Shown piece by piece: positions 6,874-13,636 of a DNA stretch of 16,503 nt. The DNA comes from an uncultured Oscillospiraceae bacterium (lineage in GTDB: Bacteria; Bacillota; Clostridia; Oscillospirales; Oscillospiraceae). Numbering within the stretch: position 1 is the stretch's first letter; each line of letters starts with the position of its first letter. The position numbers and the translations under genes are program-made. Location: the NCBI GenBank assembly GCA_910587505.1, contig CAJULD010000057.1:1-16503 (forward strand), written 5' to 3'. The notes under the pieces are model-generated. The model was not told the DNA's origin. It saw only the letters and a list, made by a program, of their open reading frames with translations, and made no database searches.

Positions 6874-8031
6874 TTATTGCGCCGGGTCCGCCTCGCCGCC
6901 CACCTCTACCGGCAGGCCGTTGACCGCCACGTCGCTTCCCGCCGGAATCAGCAGGTATTTGACGCCGTCGATCACACGGGTTTCCACCAGGTAACTGCTG
7001 GCCGGGTCCACGGAGACGGTGGCCTCCCCGGCCGTGATCTGGAACCGCCGGCAGTCGATCAGATTTTCCGGGTTCAGCGCCGCGTTCTCACCGAAGCGGT
7101 CCGCGCACGAGCGCCGGAAGGCCTCCGTCTGCCCGGAGGAGACGCCCTGCCGCTCCAGAATCTCCGATATCTCCGCCGTAGAGACGGCCAGAGGCTCCGG
7201 GTCCTTCTCCTCCCTGTGGGCCTCGACGCGCTCCCGCAGCTGCTCATGAAGGGCCTGAACCACCTCCAGGGAGCACGCGCCCTCCAACGCCTCCGTCAGG
7301 GCGGACTCGAAGGCCTCCCGCTGCTCTCCGGCGGACATGGGGGGCTCGGTATGGAACACTGCGTCCAGAAAGTCCTGATGCAGATCGCCGGGGGAGCGGG
7401 TGTAGAAGAGCACATTATAAATATTGGCCGCCCGGTTGTCGAAGGCGGGGAACAGGAAGCCCAGCTCCGGCGCTGCGACGATCTGCTCCGGGGCGCAGCT
7501 GTGGAACTCGTTTTCACCGGCGAAGTACCCCAGCTCCATCTTTCCGTCCTTCACCGGGCAGACGCAGCAGAGGATGAAGCGGTAGACGCTGTCGGATTCG
7601 CCCTCCGGCCGTTCTCCGGCGTCTCTGCTCCGGACGGGTACGTCGTAGGCGTCGTAGGCCAGCAGTATCACATAGTTTGTATCCCCCATGTCCAGGGAAT
7701 CGATGACCTTCCGGTAGAATTCCTCCCGGATCTCTCCGCTTTTCAGCTCCGACTCCCGCAGGGCGGAGAGCAGCCGGTACTCGTCGCTGTCCATCACCTG
7801 CCCGGTGGAGAACACCACGTCGATAAGATGTTTCCCCAGCGTGCCGGAGAGCGCCTTTTTCAGCAGACCCAGGTACTTTTCAGCCTCCTGGCCGCTCATA
7901 CGGCCCAGACTTTCGTCCAGGTAGGAGATGATCTCTTTTTTGGTGTTGACATAGCAGCCGTAAATGCATTTGACGGCGCATTTTTCCGGGCGGAGGCGGC
8001 GGCGCAGCTCGCCCAGCTCTTTTTGATTCAT
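6874..8031 (-). CDS. DUF4317 family protein
   Basis: A 385-residue soluble protein starting MNQKELGELRRRLRPEK. The N-terminus (K/R-rich, then I-Y-G-C-Y-V-N), the S-G-Q-E-A-E-K-Y motif and the block I-V-A-A-P-E-L-G-F-L-F-P-A-F-D-N-R match my recollection of DUF4317, a Firmicutes family without known function. No membrane segment or signal peptide is present. I chose ATG 8031, with GAGAGG about 8 bp upstream; the in-frame extension to 8124 is low quality and would run across the promoter. A consensus promoter lies at 8096-8124 and a GC-rich hairpin (8058-8080) lies in the short leader. It is the first gene of the series DUF4317, phosphotransferase, antiporter, DUF3786. Confidence 0.8.
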   Translation of the reverse strand: MNQKELGELRRRLRPEKCAVKCIYGCYVNTKKEIISYLDESLGRMSGQEAEKYLGLLKKALSGTLGKHLIDVVFSTGQVMDSDEYRLLSALRESELKSGEIREEFYRKVIDSLDMGDTNYVILLAYDAYDVPVRSRDAGERPEGESDSVYRFILCCVCPVKDGKMELGYFAGENEFHSCAPEQIVAAPELGFLFPAFDNRAANIYNVLFYTRSPGDLHQDFLDAVFHTEPPMSAGEQREAFESALTEALEGACSLEVVQALHEQLRERVEAHREEKDPEPLAVSTAEISEILERQGVSSGQTEAFRRSCADRFGENAALNPENLIDCRRFQITAGEATVSVDPASSYLVETRVIDGVKYLLIPAGSDVAVNGLPVEVGGEADPAQ

Positions 8032-8057
8032 GTGCGGTTCCTCTCTTCCGTAAAATA

Positions 8058-8080
8058 GGGAGGCGGCCGCTCCGCCTCCC
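8058..8080 (-). other. GC-rich hairpin in the DUF4317 leader or ispF 3' end
   Basis: Perfect 9-bp arms GGGAGGCGG/CCGCCTCCC with a 5-base loop. On the minus strand it is followed by TATTTT, a weak T-run. It can end the carD-ispD-ispF transcript, but it also falls just downstream of the DUF4317 promoter start point, so it would be the first structure in that mRNA. Confidence 0.6.
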
Positions 8081-8095
8081 GGTTTGCTTGGCTTT

Positions 8096-8124
8096 ATTAT
8101 AACGGAAGGGAATGGGAAATGCAA
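8096..8124 (-). promoter_or_regulatory. Promoter of DUF4317 gene
   Basis: A perfect TATAAT (8096-8101, minus strand) with TTGCAT (8119-8124) 17 bp upstream. The expected start is about 8 bp before the GC-rich hairpin, giving a leader of roughly 55-60 bases. Confidence 0.7.
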
Positions 8125-8194
8125 TCATGATTTCAATTTCGGAGTCTCCCGGAAAGATTCCCATGCTGCCATTGGGATGGCCCGCCGCTGAGGG

Positions 8195-8680
8195 TCAGTC
8201 CATCCGGAACAGCAGCGCCACCGCCTGCGCGGACATGCCGGAGCCGTCGCCGGTGAATCCCAGACGCTCCTCCGTCGTGGCCTTGACGCTGACCGTCTCC
8301 AGCGGAATTTGCAGATCCTGCGCAATATTCTGCCGCATCTGCGGGAGATACGGGGCGATTTTCGGCTTCTGAGCTACCAGTGTCATATCCACGTTGCCTA
8401 TGGCAAAGCCATTTTGCGCCAGCAGCGCCCGGACCTGCCGCAGCAGCGCCCGGCTGTCCGCTCCCCGGTAGCGCTCGTCCGTATCGGGAAACAGTCCGCC
8501 GATGTCCCCCAGCGCCGCCGCGCCCAGCAGCGCGTCCATCAGCGCGTGCAGCAGCACGTCCGCGTCGGAATGGCCCAGCAGCCCCTTTTCCCACGGAACC
8601 GTCACTCCGCCCAGCACCAGAGGCCGCCCCTCCGTCAGGCGGTGCACGTCATATCCCTGACCGATCCGGGGAAGGTTCAT
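8195..8680 (-). CDS. ispF: 2-C-methyl-D-erythritol 2,4-cyclodiphosphate synthase
   Basis: A 161-residue enzyme of the MEP isoprenoid pathway. It cyclises CDP-methylerythritol 2-phosphate to methylerythritol 2,4-cyclodiphosphate with release of CMP. The family opening is R-I-G-Q-G-Y-D-V-H-R; Asp11 and His13 with His45 (GHSDADVLLHALMDA) make the metal site. The C-terminal K-A-T-T-E-E-R-L-G-F-T-G block is the CDP-binding signature. Length is normal. The ATG overlaps the ispD stop by 4 bp (ATGA), so translation is coupled. In the cell it acts as a cytoplasmic homotrimer. It is the last gene of carD-ispD-ispF. Confidence 0.97.
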   Translation of the reverse strand: MNLPRIGQGYDVHRLTEGRPLVLGGVTVPWEKGLLGHSDADVLLHALMDALLGAAALGDIGGLFPDTDERYRGADSRALLRQVRALLAQNGFAIGNVDMTLVAQKPKIAPYLPQMRQNIAQDLQIPLETVSVKATTEERLGFTGDGSGMSAQAVALLFRMD

Positions 8681-9417
8681 GGCTCCACCTCCTGCCGGTG
8701 CAGAAGCTCTCCGGCCAGAATCAGGTCCTCCGGTGTGGTGATCTTGATGTTTTCACAGGACCCCTCAGTCAGGTAGATCTCCTTGCCCAGCTTCTCCACG
8801 GCGGAGCAGTCGTCGGTGACTGCCTCCCCGGACATGCGGACGTTCTCCAGCGCAGCCCGGAGAAGGGCCGCGTCAAACACCTGAGGCGTCTGTACGGCCC
8901 GCAGATCCTCCCGGGGCGGCGTGCTGACAATCTTTCCGTCCCGGACGATCTTGACGGTGTCCTTCAGCGGCACGGCAGGGGCGGCGGCGTTGGTGCGATG
9001 GGCCAGAGCGATGGTCCGGTCGATCAGCTCTGCCGTAGCCAGAGGCCGCGCCCCGTCATGGACCGCCAGGAACGCCGCGTCCTCCCGGCACTCCAGCGAG
9101 GCCAGATAGACGGACTCCAGACGGCTTTCGCCCCCCCGGACGATCTTCACCGGCTTCGTCACGCCGTAAATCCTGCACAAGTCCCCGATGGCAATCAGGT
9201 CTTCCTCCCGCGCGGCGACAACGATCTCGTCCGCCAGCGCCGCGGCGTTCACCGCCAGCAGCGTGCGGGCGAGAACGGGAACGCCGTCGATGGGAATCAT
9301 CAGTTTGTTTTCTCCGCCCATACGGCTGGACATCCCGGCCGCGGCTATGATTACGCTGCACCAGGGATGATTCTCCGGCCCCTTTCGCCGGAATAATTTT
9401 GCCAAAAGCTTATTCAC
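8677..9417 (-). CDS. ispD: 2-C-methyl-D-erythritol 4-phosphate cytidylyltransferase
   Basis: A 246-residue enzyme that joins CTP and methylerythritol 4-phosphate, the step before the kinase that precedes IspF. The nucleotide-binding loop is SVIIAAAGMSSRMGGENKL (about residues 21-39). Later come VHDGARPL, VPLKDTVK, QTPQVFD and the C-terminal ENIKITTPEDL signature. About 15-20 residues precede the family's usual start, making the N-terminus slightly long and basic. The start is GTG 9417, which overlaps the carD stop (GTGA) and has AGGAGG about 9 bp upstream inside carD. Its 3' end overlaps ispF by 4 bp. Confidence 0.96.
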   Translation of the reverse strand: MNKLLAKLFRRKGPENHPWCSVIIAAAGMSSRMGGENKLMIPIDGVPVLARTLLAVNAAALADEIVVAAREEDLIAIGDLCRIYGVTKPVKIVRGGESRLESVYLASLECREDAAFLAVHDGARPLATAELIDRTIALAHRTNAAAPAVPLKDTVKIVRDGKIVSTPPREDLRAVQTPQVFDAALLRAALENVRMSGEAVTDDCSAVEKLGKEIYLTEGSCENIKITTPEDLILAGELLHRQEVEP

Positions 9418-9908
9418 TCTTCTGCTCCTCCTGCGGCCGCCTGGTCGATCCGCTGCTCCAGGTCGTCGTATGTCTCCCCGGTTGACAGCGCCATTTCGGA
9501 AATCAGAATCTGTTTTGCCGTGCGGAGCATCTTCCGCTCACCGGTGGATAATCCCCGCTCGCTCTCCCGGTGAAGCAGCCCTTTCACCACCCGGGCCACC
9601 TCATAGAGGTCCCCGCTTTTCAGCCGCTGCATGTTCTCCCGGTACCGCTGGTTCCAGCTGCCGGTGAAGCGCTCCACCTCCAGCCCGGCGATGTCCCGGA
9701 GCAGCTGCTGCACCCGGCCCAGCTCCCAGATGCCCCGCAGTCCGGAAGCCGCAGCCGCGGCAGTGGGAATCTTCAGCGTCAGCCCGCCTACAGGCATGCG
9801 GAAGACATAGTAATCCTGCCGCAGGCCCGCTACCGTCTCGGTCACGATCTCATCGATGACGCCCGCCCCATGCATGGGATGGGCCACCTTGTCCCCTATG
9901 CAAAACAT
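9414..9908 (-). CDS. CarD/CdnL-type RNA polymerase-binding regulator
   Basis: A 164-residue protein that binds the RNA polymerase beta subunit and stabilises open promoter complexes. The N-terminal Tudor-like domain (about residues 1-60) opens MFCIGDKVAHPMHGAGVIDEI, typical of the family. The C-terminal helical DNA-binding part has the conserved blocks W-N-Q-R-Y-R-E-N-M, L-K-S-G-D-L-Y-E-V-A-R-V-V and L-S-T-G-E-R-K-M-L. It is the first gene before ispD and ispF and overlaps ispD by 4 bp. CarD is a global factor in other bacteria; here it shares an mRNA with two MEP enzymes. The ribosome site (GGTGGG) is weaker than in neighbouring genes. The promoter proposal is at 9954-9982. Confidence 0.93.
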   Translation of the reverse strand: MFCIGDKVAHPMHGAGVIDEIVTETVAGLRQDYYVFRMPVGGLTLKIPTAAAAASGLRGIWELGRVQQLLRDIAGLEVERFTGSWNQRYRENMQRLKSGDLYEVARVVKGLLHRESERGLSTGERKMLRTAKQILISEMALSTGETYDDLEQRIDQAAAGGAEE

Positions 9909-9953
9909 ATTCCCACCGTTTTCCTTTCATACGCACCTGACGCAAAACACCCC

Positions 9954-9982
9954 ACTATAGTACATCATGTTTTCAGTTTACA
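9954..9982 (-). promoter_or_regulatory. Putative promoter of carD-ispD-ispF
   Basis: TATAGT (9954-9959) with a weak TGTAAA (9977-9982) 17 bp upstream on the minus strand. The -10 is good; the -35 matches only half the consensus. The gene starts about 45 bp downstream. Confidence 0.4.
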
Positions 9983-10128
9983 CCGGTTTTTGGAAAATTA
10001 CAAGGAAAAATTTGTAATTTTGTGCAAATTTCTGTTTTGACGGGGAATCTCTTCTGAAATGGGATCCAGGCTGCCGCAGGGCGGCGGGCAGTTTCTCTGC
10101 ATTTTTCTTTAAGATTACCAGATACCTC

Positions 10129-10157
10129 TTGACAGGAAGCACTATGCGTTGTATAGT
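10129..10157 (+). promoter_or_regulatory. Promoter and probable operator of the padR operon
   Basis: Perfect TTGACA (10129-10134), a 17-bp spacer and TATAGT (10152-10157). An inverted repeat, ACTAT (10141-10145) and ATAGT (10153-10157) with 7 bp between, overlaps the spacer and -10. This fits autorepression by PadR. Confidence 0.8.
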
Positions 10158-10180
10158 ATTGTGCAAAGGGGGGCATGGCT

Positions 10181-10519
10181 ATGATTGATCCGCAACTCAA
10201 GCGGGGGCTGTTGGACGTATGCGTGCTGTCCCTGCTGCGGCGGGGGGATTCCTACGGGTATCAGATCATCAAGGATCTGTCCGGCTGCATTGAGATTTCC
10301 GAGTCCACCCTGTATCCCATCCTGCGCAGGCTGGAGAGCGGAGGATGCCTGCGGGTGTACTCTGTGGAGCACAACGGCAGGCTTCGGAAATTCTACCGCA
10401 TTACCCCCAGAGGGGTCACCGTGATCGACCAGTTTCTGGAGAGCTGGCCGGAGATCCGGAGAGTATATGATTTAATAAAGGAGTGTGCCGGACATGACGC
10501 GCGCAGAGTTTCTGAATGA
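10181..10519 (+). CDS. PadR family transcriptional regulator
   Basis: A 112-residue winged-helix repressor. The family core is visible: M-I-D-P-Q-L-K-R-G-L-L-D-V-C-V-L-S-L-L, then D-S-Y-G-Y-Q-I-I-K-D-L, S-T-L-Y-P-I-L-R-R-L-E (recognition helix) and the wing R-K-F-Y-R-I-T-P-R-G. It lacks the long C-terminal helical extension of large PadR proteins and belongs to the short subfamily. I prefer ATG 10181, seven bases after the AAAGGGGGG ribosome site; ATG 10175 lies only one base after it. The stop overlaps the next gene by 26 bp, so the two are coupled. It probably represses its own operon through the dyad on the -10. Confidence 0.93.
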   Translation: MIDPQLKRGLLDVCVLSLLRRGDSYGYQIIKDLSGCIEISESTLYPILRRLESGGCLRVYSVEHNGRLRKFYRITPRGVTVIDQFLESWPEIRRVYDLIKECAGHDARRVSE

Positions 10520-11879
10520 TTTATATCACCATCTCCGCGGGATGACCCGGGAGCAGGCCGAACAGCATCTGACCTATTATGCCGAGATGCTGGACGACCG
10601 GATGGAGGAGGGCATGAGTGAAGCGGAGGCCGTAGAAAGCATGGAGGATGTGGAAACCATCGCCCGGCGAATTCTGGAGGAAGAAGGCCTTCCCGCTTCC
10701 CCTCCCGTCGTGCCGCCGGAATATCCGGACGTCTCCAGACCGGACGGAGGCAGCGGTGGCAGATGGACGAAAGCCCGTCAGATGCTAAAGCGTCTTCACT
10801 GGCGGAAAGCGCTTCATATTGCGCTGTGGGCCCTGGCCATCGTCGTCATTCTGAGCGCTTTCATCCGCTGGCTGTGGATGCGGAACATCAGAAGCGCCGA
10901 TTATCCCACGGATTACGTAGCTGAGGGCGTCCGTGAAGCGTCCGATATGGATGAATATACCTATATGGAGGAATACGCCGAATTTGCCGAATACGCCCAT
11001 ATGGATGAATACGCCGAATATGCTGATATGGAGGCCCCCTGTGCGGAGGGCTACGGATACAGCGGCGTTGAGTACAGCTTCGACTGTGAGGAAATCAGCA
11101 GTGTGGATATCCAGTGGGCCAGCGGCACGGTGTTTGTGCAGAGCTGGAGCGGGGACAGTATTCAGCTCCAGGAACACGCCAGATCCGCGCTCAATGATCG
11201 GACCAGGATGTCCTGCCAGAGCAACGGAGGCAAACTGACCGTCCGCTTCCGGAATCGCCCCGGTCTGGGCAGGGTAAAGGGCAGCAAGTGGCTGACGGTG
11301 CTGGTGCCCGATGGGATGCTGGAGGAGCTGGAGATCCAGACCGCCTCCGCGGAGGTGGAGGTGTACGGACTGGAGCTGGCCTGTCTGGACATGTCTACCA
11401 TCAGCGGGAGCATCGCTGTTTCAGAGTGCTACACGCAGCAGGCGAATCTGGCCACCACCAGCGGAGACACGGATCTTGCCACGCTGTACGCGGAAACGCT
11501 GGAGCTGGGGACCACCAGCGGCTGTATCACCGGGACCGTGGTATCGGGAGAGCTGTCGGCCACCTCTATTTCGGGAGATATGTCCCTCTGCTCTGCGGGC
11601 GACATGGAAGCCGCCCATCTGTCCAGCGTCAGCGGCGACATTCGCTTCTCCGTGGAGGCCCCCTCCGCCGGGTCCCTCGGCGTAAACACCGTCAGCGGGA
11701 ACGTCTCCCTGTCACTGCCCGATAATCTGGGCTTTACGCTGGATTTTTTCACTACCTCCGGCGGCCTGCAGCCCTCCGGCAGCTTTGAGCTCAGTCAGCA
11801 AGGCGGAAAATACATCTGCAACGGCGGCGGGTGCAAAATTCAGGTGAACACCGTCAGCGGGGATTTGGATATCTCTTGA
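10494..11879 (+). CDS. Membrane-anchored DUF1700 (HAAS) / DUF4097 protein
   Basis: A 461-residue protein paired with PadR. Residues 1-65 form a DUF1700/HAAS-like helical domain (MTRAEFLNDLYHHLRGM, then Y-Y-A-E-M-L-D-D-R-M-E-E-G). A Pro-rich linker follows, then one membrane helix (about 105-127: HIALWALAIVVILSAFIRW). Just outside is a Tyr/Glu/Ala/Met-rich low-complexity stretch (about 153-180) with repeats of EYAEYA type. From about 190 to the end, repeated SG-D/N beta rungs (TTSGDTD, TSGCITG, ISGDMSL, VSGDIRF, VSGNVSL, VSGDLDI) match the DUF4097 putative adhesin/beta-helix family. The ATG is 10 bp after AAGGAG. The extracytoplasmic beta-domain probably senses or binds something at the envelope; the target is unknown. 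Confidence 0.85.
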   Translation: MTRAEFLNDLYHHLRGMTREQAEQHLTYYAEMLDDRMEEGMSEAEAVESMEDVETIARRILEEEGLPASPPVVPPEYPDVSRPDGGSGGRWTKARQMLKRLHWRKALHIALWALAIVVILSAFIRWLWMRNIRSADYPTDYVAEGVREASDMDEYTYMEEYAEFAEYAHMDEYAEYADMEAPCAEGYGYSGVEYSFDCEEISSVDIQWASGTVFVQSWSGDSIQLQEHARSALNDRTRMSCQSNGGKLTVRFRNRPGLGRVKGSKWLTVLVPDGMLEELEIQTASAEVEVYGLELACLDMSTISGSIAVSECYTQQANLATTSGDTDLATLYAETLELGTTSGCITGTVVSGELSATSISGDMSLCSAGDMEAAHLSSVSGDIRFSVEAPSAGSLGVNTVSGNVSLSLPDNLGFTLDFFTTSGGLQPSGSFELSQQGGKYICNGGGCKIQVNTVSGDLDIS

Positions 11880-11884
11880 CGGGG

Positions 11885-11913
11885 TTGCTCTTTTACAGGA
11901 GTTGTGGTACAAT
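11885..11913 (+). promoter_or_regulatory. Putative promoter of the Lar-like gene
   Basis: TTGCTC (11885-11890), 17 bp, TACAAT (11908-11913), with an extended -10 TG directly upstream. It lies just after the stop of the preceding gene and about 32 bp before the ATG. Confidence 0.55.
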
Positions 11914-11944
11914 CCTTCTGTTATTTATGAACGGAGGTATTCCC

Positions 11945-12169
11945 ATGAACCCCTTTGATGAAATTGAGCTTCAGGACTGCCCCTGCTGTCACGGCGCGGG
12001 AGTCATCGAGGAGGAGGGCGGCTGGTGCGTGTACGTGCAGTGCGTGGACTGCGGCAGCCACACCGCCGAGCTGTCCTACAAAAACGGGGAGGAGCGCATG
12101 GACGCCGCAAGGCGGGTGGCCCGGAACTGGAACATCGGGAAGGTGATCTATCCGGGACCGGGAGACTGA
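11945..12169 (+). CDS. Lar-like small zinc-ribbon protein
   Basis: A 74-residue protein, start ATG 11945 with GGAGGT 5 bp upstream. Pattern C-P-C-C-H-G near residue 13, then V-Q-C-V-D-C-G about 20 residues later, and a C-terminal A-R-R-V-A-R-N-W-N motif. Two Cys-x-x-Cys pairs suggest one bound zinc. This is the layout of the Lar family (restriction alleviation protein of prophage Rac and many small phage proteins). Lar in Escherichia coli modulates a type I restriction enzyme; whether this one does is not shown. It lies just before an inverted-repeat element and an integrase remnant, consistent with a phage or ICE origin, though its codon use and GC resemble the host. Confidence 0.7.
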   Translation: MNPFDEIELQDCPCCHGAGVIEEEGGWCVYVQCVDCGSHTAELSYKNGEERMDAARRVARNWNIGKVIYPGPGD

Positions 12170-12181
12170 GAAGCTGCACTC

Positions 12182-12207
12182 ATACTCTTTTCTAAAAGAA
12201 AAAGTAT
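12182..12207 (+). terminator. Possible terminator hairpin after the Lar-like gene
   Basis: Arms ATACT-C-TTTTCT and AGAAAA-AGTAT pair with one bulged base around a short A loop, 13 bp after the Lar-like stop. The stem is AT-rich and no T-run follows, so termination would be weak. Confidence 0.4.
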
Positions 12208-12221
12208 CAGAAAGGACTTTG

Positions 12222-12349
12222 GAACCTGTATTCATAACCGTGGAATGCCGGATGGACGGGAATTATATTCCCGCCTGGCAGGGAAATTGACGCAGGATGG
12301 CGGGAAACAGGCCGTCCGGACGGCGTTCAGCGGTTGTGAATACAGGTTC
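12222..12349. repeat. Dispersed inverted-repeat element, copy B
   Basis: A 128-bp element with ends GAACCTGTATTCA / TGAATACAGGTTC; the pairing continues inward through AACCG and GCC with few mismatches, so both ends form a long stem. It aligns with copy A (6750-6872) end to end in the same orientation. CTTTG occurs directly outside both ends (12217-12221, 12349-12353), a possible 5-bp target duplication. It lies between the Lar-like gene and the second integrase remnant. Confidence 0.8.
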
Positions 12350-12473
12350 TTTGTGCTGTTCTTCAATAAAAACCGGCGTATATTTTTCGGAACATGAAGC
12401 GTGCGGAATGACAAATTGGCGGCTGTTGAAATCAAAAATGGCATTTTCAGTTTCAATGGAAAGAGTATAACAG

Positions 12474-13108
12474 GTGATGAATATGTATAAAAAGCCCTGT
12501 TTAAGGCAAACCAGCCAAACCGCAATAAAGTATATCCTGAACACACATATCATTCCATTTATCGGGAATTACCGCATCCGGGACATTACCCCCATGCAGA
12601 TCCAGACAATCATGGCCAGGCTATCCGGAAAAAGCAATTCGCTTCAATCTAAGGTCTTGACAAACCTGCGCAGCATCTTCAATGTGGCGCAAGAGAATGG
12701 ATTGATTGCAAAGTCACCTGTGAGCAGTATGCTGAAACCCACTGGGAACAAAACTCCAGAAAAAGAAACATTGACCGTGCAGGAAAGTCAGATGCTCCTT
12801 GACCGAGTTAAAAATCCACGTGCGAAGACTTTTTTGTTGATTGCACTGCACATACAAAATCTTCCTATCGCAGCTCATGGCGGCTAATAGAAAGAGAACT
12901 GCCGGAAACCCACCTGACAGCACACACTCTTCGCCACACGTACATCACGAAACTTTTTGAGGCCGGGCTGGATATTAAGGAAATCCAATACCTCGCAGGA
13001 CATAGCACGATGGATATGACATTGAAAGTCTATACCCATTATGACCGCAAGTCCCGAGAAACCAAAACGGCAGAAAAAGTGCGTGACGCCTTAAGAATAA
13101 GTGCATGA
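12474..13108 (+). pseudogene. Decayed tyrosine recombinase (integrase), internally deleted
   Basis: Frame 1 (12474-12887) carries the N-terminal core-binding domain: TSQTAIKYILNTHIIPFIGN, then ITPMQIQTIMARLSG, S-I-F-N-V-A-Q-E-N-G-L-I and the start of the catalytic domain (T-F-L-L-I-A-L-H). It breaks off where the TGLRRGE segment should be. A second frame ending at TGA 13106-13108 resumes with LTAHTLRHTYITKLFEAGLD, L-A-G-H-S and V-Y-T-H-Y, so the HxxR, GHS and catalytic Tyr parts are intact. Roughly 50-100 residues including the first catalytic Arg are lost, and the first 40-60 residues of a usual integrase are absent. DNA here is visibly richer in A+T than the neighbours. It points at the 3' end of tRNA-Val about 270 bp downstream. 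Confidence 0.88.
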
Positions 13109-13244
13109 CAAAAGGGATGTTGCAAATTTGCGGCGTGACAGAAATATCGGAGCTTTTGTTGTTTCACAACCTGCAAATAACGGCATAAGAGGAGCCGAAA
13201 TCTTTCAAACCATTGCGCCGCAGGGCGCGGACGGATTTTGAAAA

Positions 13245-13263
13245 TTTACCACACTTTTACCAC
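13245..13263. repeat. Direct repeats TTTACCAC near tRNA-Val
   Basis: TTTACCAC occurs at 13245-13252 and 13256-13263, an 11-bp (one helical turn) period, between the integrase remnant and the tRNA-Val 3' end. It could be an arm-type binding site of the lost element; this is inference from position only. Confidence 0.35.
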
Positions 13264-13340
13264 GCCAATGCCGAAAATCGCCCGAAATTACCCCAAAACA
13301 CGTGAAATCTGGAGGGTTAAAAAGCGCTGGAAAAGCACAA

Positions 13341-13377
13341 AAAAATCCCTCAAAGCCTTGCGGCTCTAAGGGATTTT
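13341..13377 (-). terminator. Intrinsic terminator after tRNA-Val
   Basis: Outer arms AAAATCCCT/AGGGATTTT (13342-13350, 13369-13377) with an inner AGAGCC/GGCTTT stem, then a T-run on the minus strand. It begins 3 bp after the encoded CCA. Confidence 0.85.
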
Positions 13378-13379
13378 CA

Positions 13380-13456
13380 TGGTGGACGCTAACGGACTTG
13401 AACCGCTGACCCCCTGCACGTCAAGCAGGTGCTCTAGCCAGCTGAGCTAAGCGTCC
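13380..13456 (-). tRNA. tRNA-Val (anticodon GAC)
   Basis: Full cloverleaf on the minus strand: acceptor GGACGCT/AGCGTCC, D arm GCTC/GAGC, anticodon stem CCTGC/GCAGG around loop TTGACGT with anticodon GAC, and T arm AGCGG/CCGTT with TTCAAGT. Discriminator A and CCA are encoded. Decodes GUC/GUU. Confidence 0.95.
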
Positions 13457-13473
13457 AAGCACGGAACACGTCT

Positions 13474-13502
13474 ATATTACCGCACTCCAGGTGTTTTGTC
13501 AA
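13474..13502 (-). promoter_or_regulatory. Promoter of tRNA-Val
   Basis: TTGACA (13497-13502) and TAATAT (13474-13479) on the minus strand with exactly 17 bp between. The tRNA begins 17 bp after the -10. Confidence 0.85.
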
Positions 13503-13636
13503 GTCTTTTTTCGTCCCTGTCAGAATTTTGTCAAAATTTTGCCTGTAGTCCCACAACTGCGGATCAGACGTTCCACCATCTACCGCCCCATACATGCGCA
13601 ACTGCTGGCCTGTAGTAAAATCGGGAGGCTAATCAA

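Noticed and set aside
5944..8058. A 704-codon plus-strand frame
   Set aside because: It runs antisense across the phosphotransferase, repeat copy A and the DUF4317 gene; His/Gln/Arg-rich composition and lack of motifs show it is a shadow.
12405..12481. A short plus-strand frame reading VEIKNGIFSFNGKSITGDEY before the second integrase relic
   Set aside because: It looks protein-like but has only about 24 codons after a stop and no start or ribosome site; it may be a fragment of the lost element but cannot be assigned.
13520..13636. An open minus-strand frame downstream of merR reading DFTTGQQLRMYGAVDGG and further into the tRNA-Val promoter
   Set aside because: It has no ribosome site, is bounded by a stop just upstream, and continues through the tRNA-Val promoter and tRNA gene, so it is more likely a chance frame or a tiny unrecognised relic.
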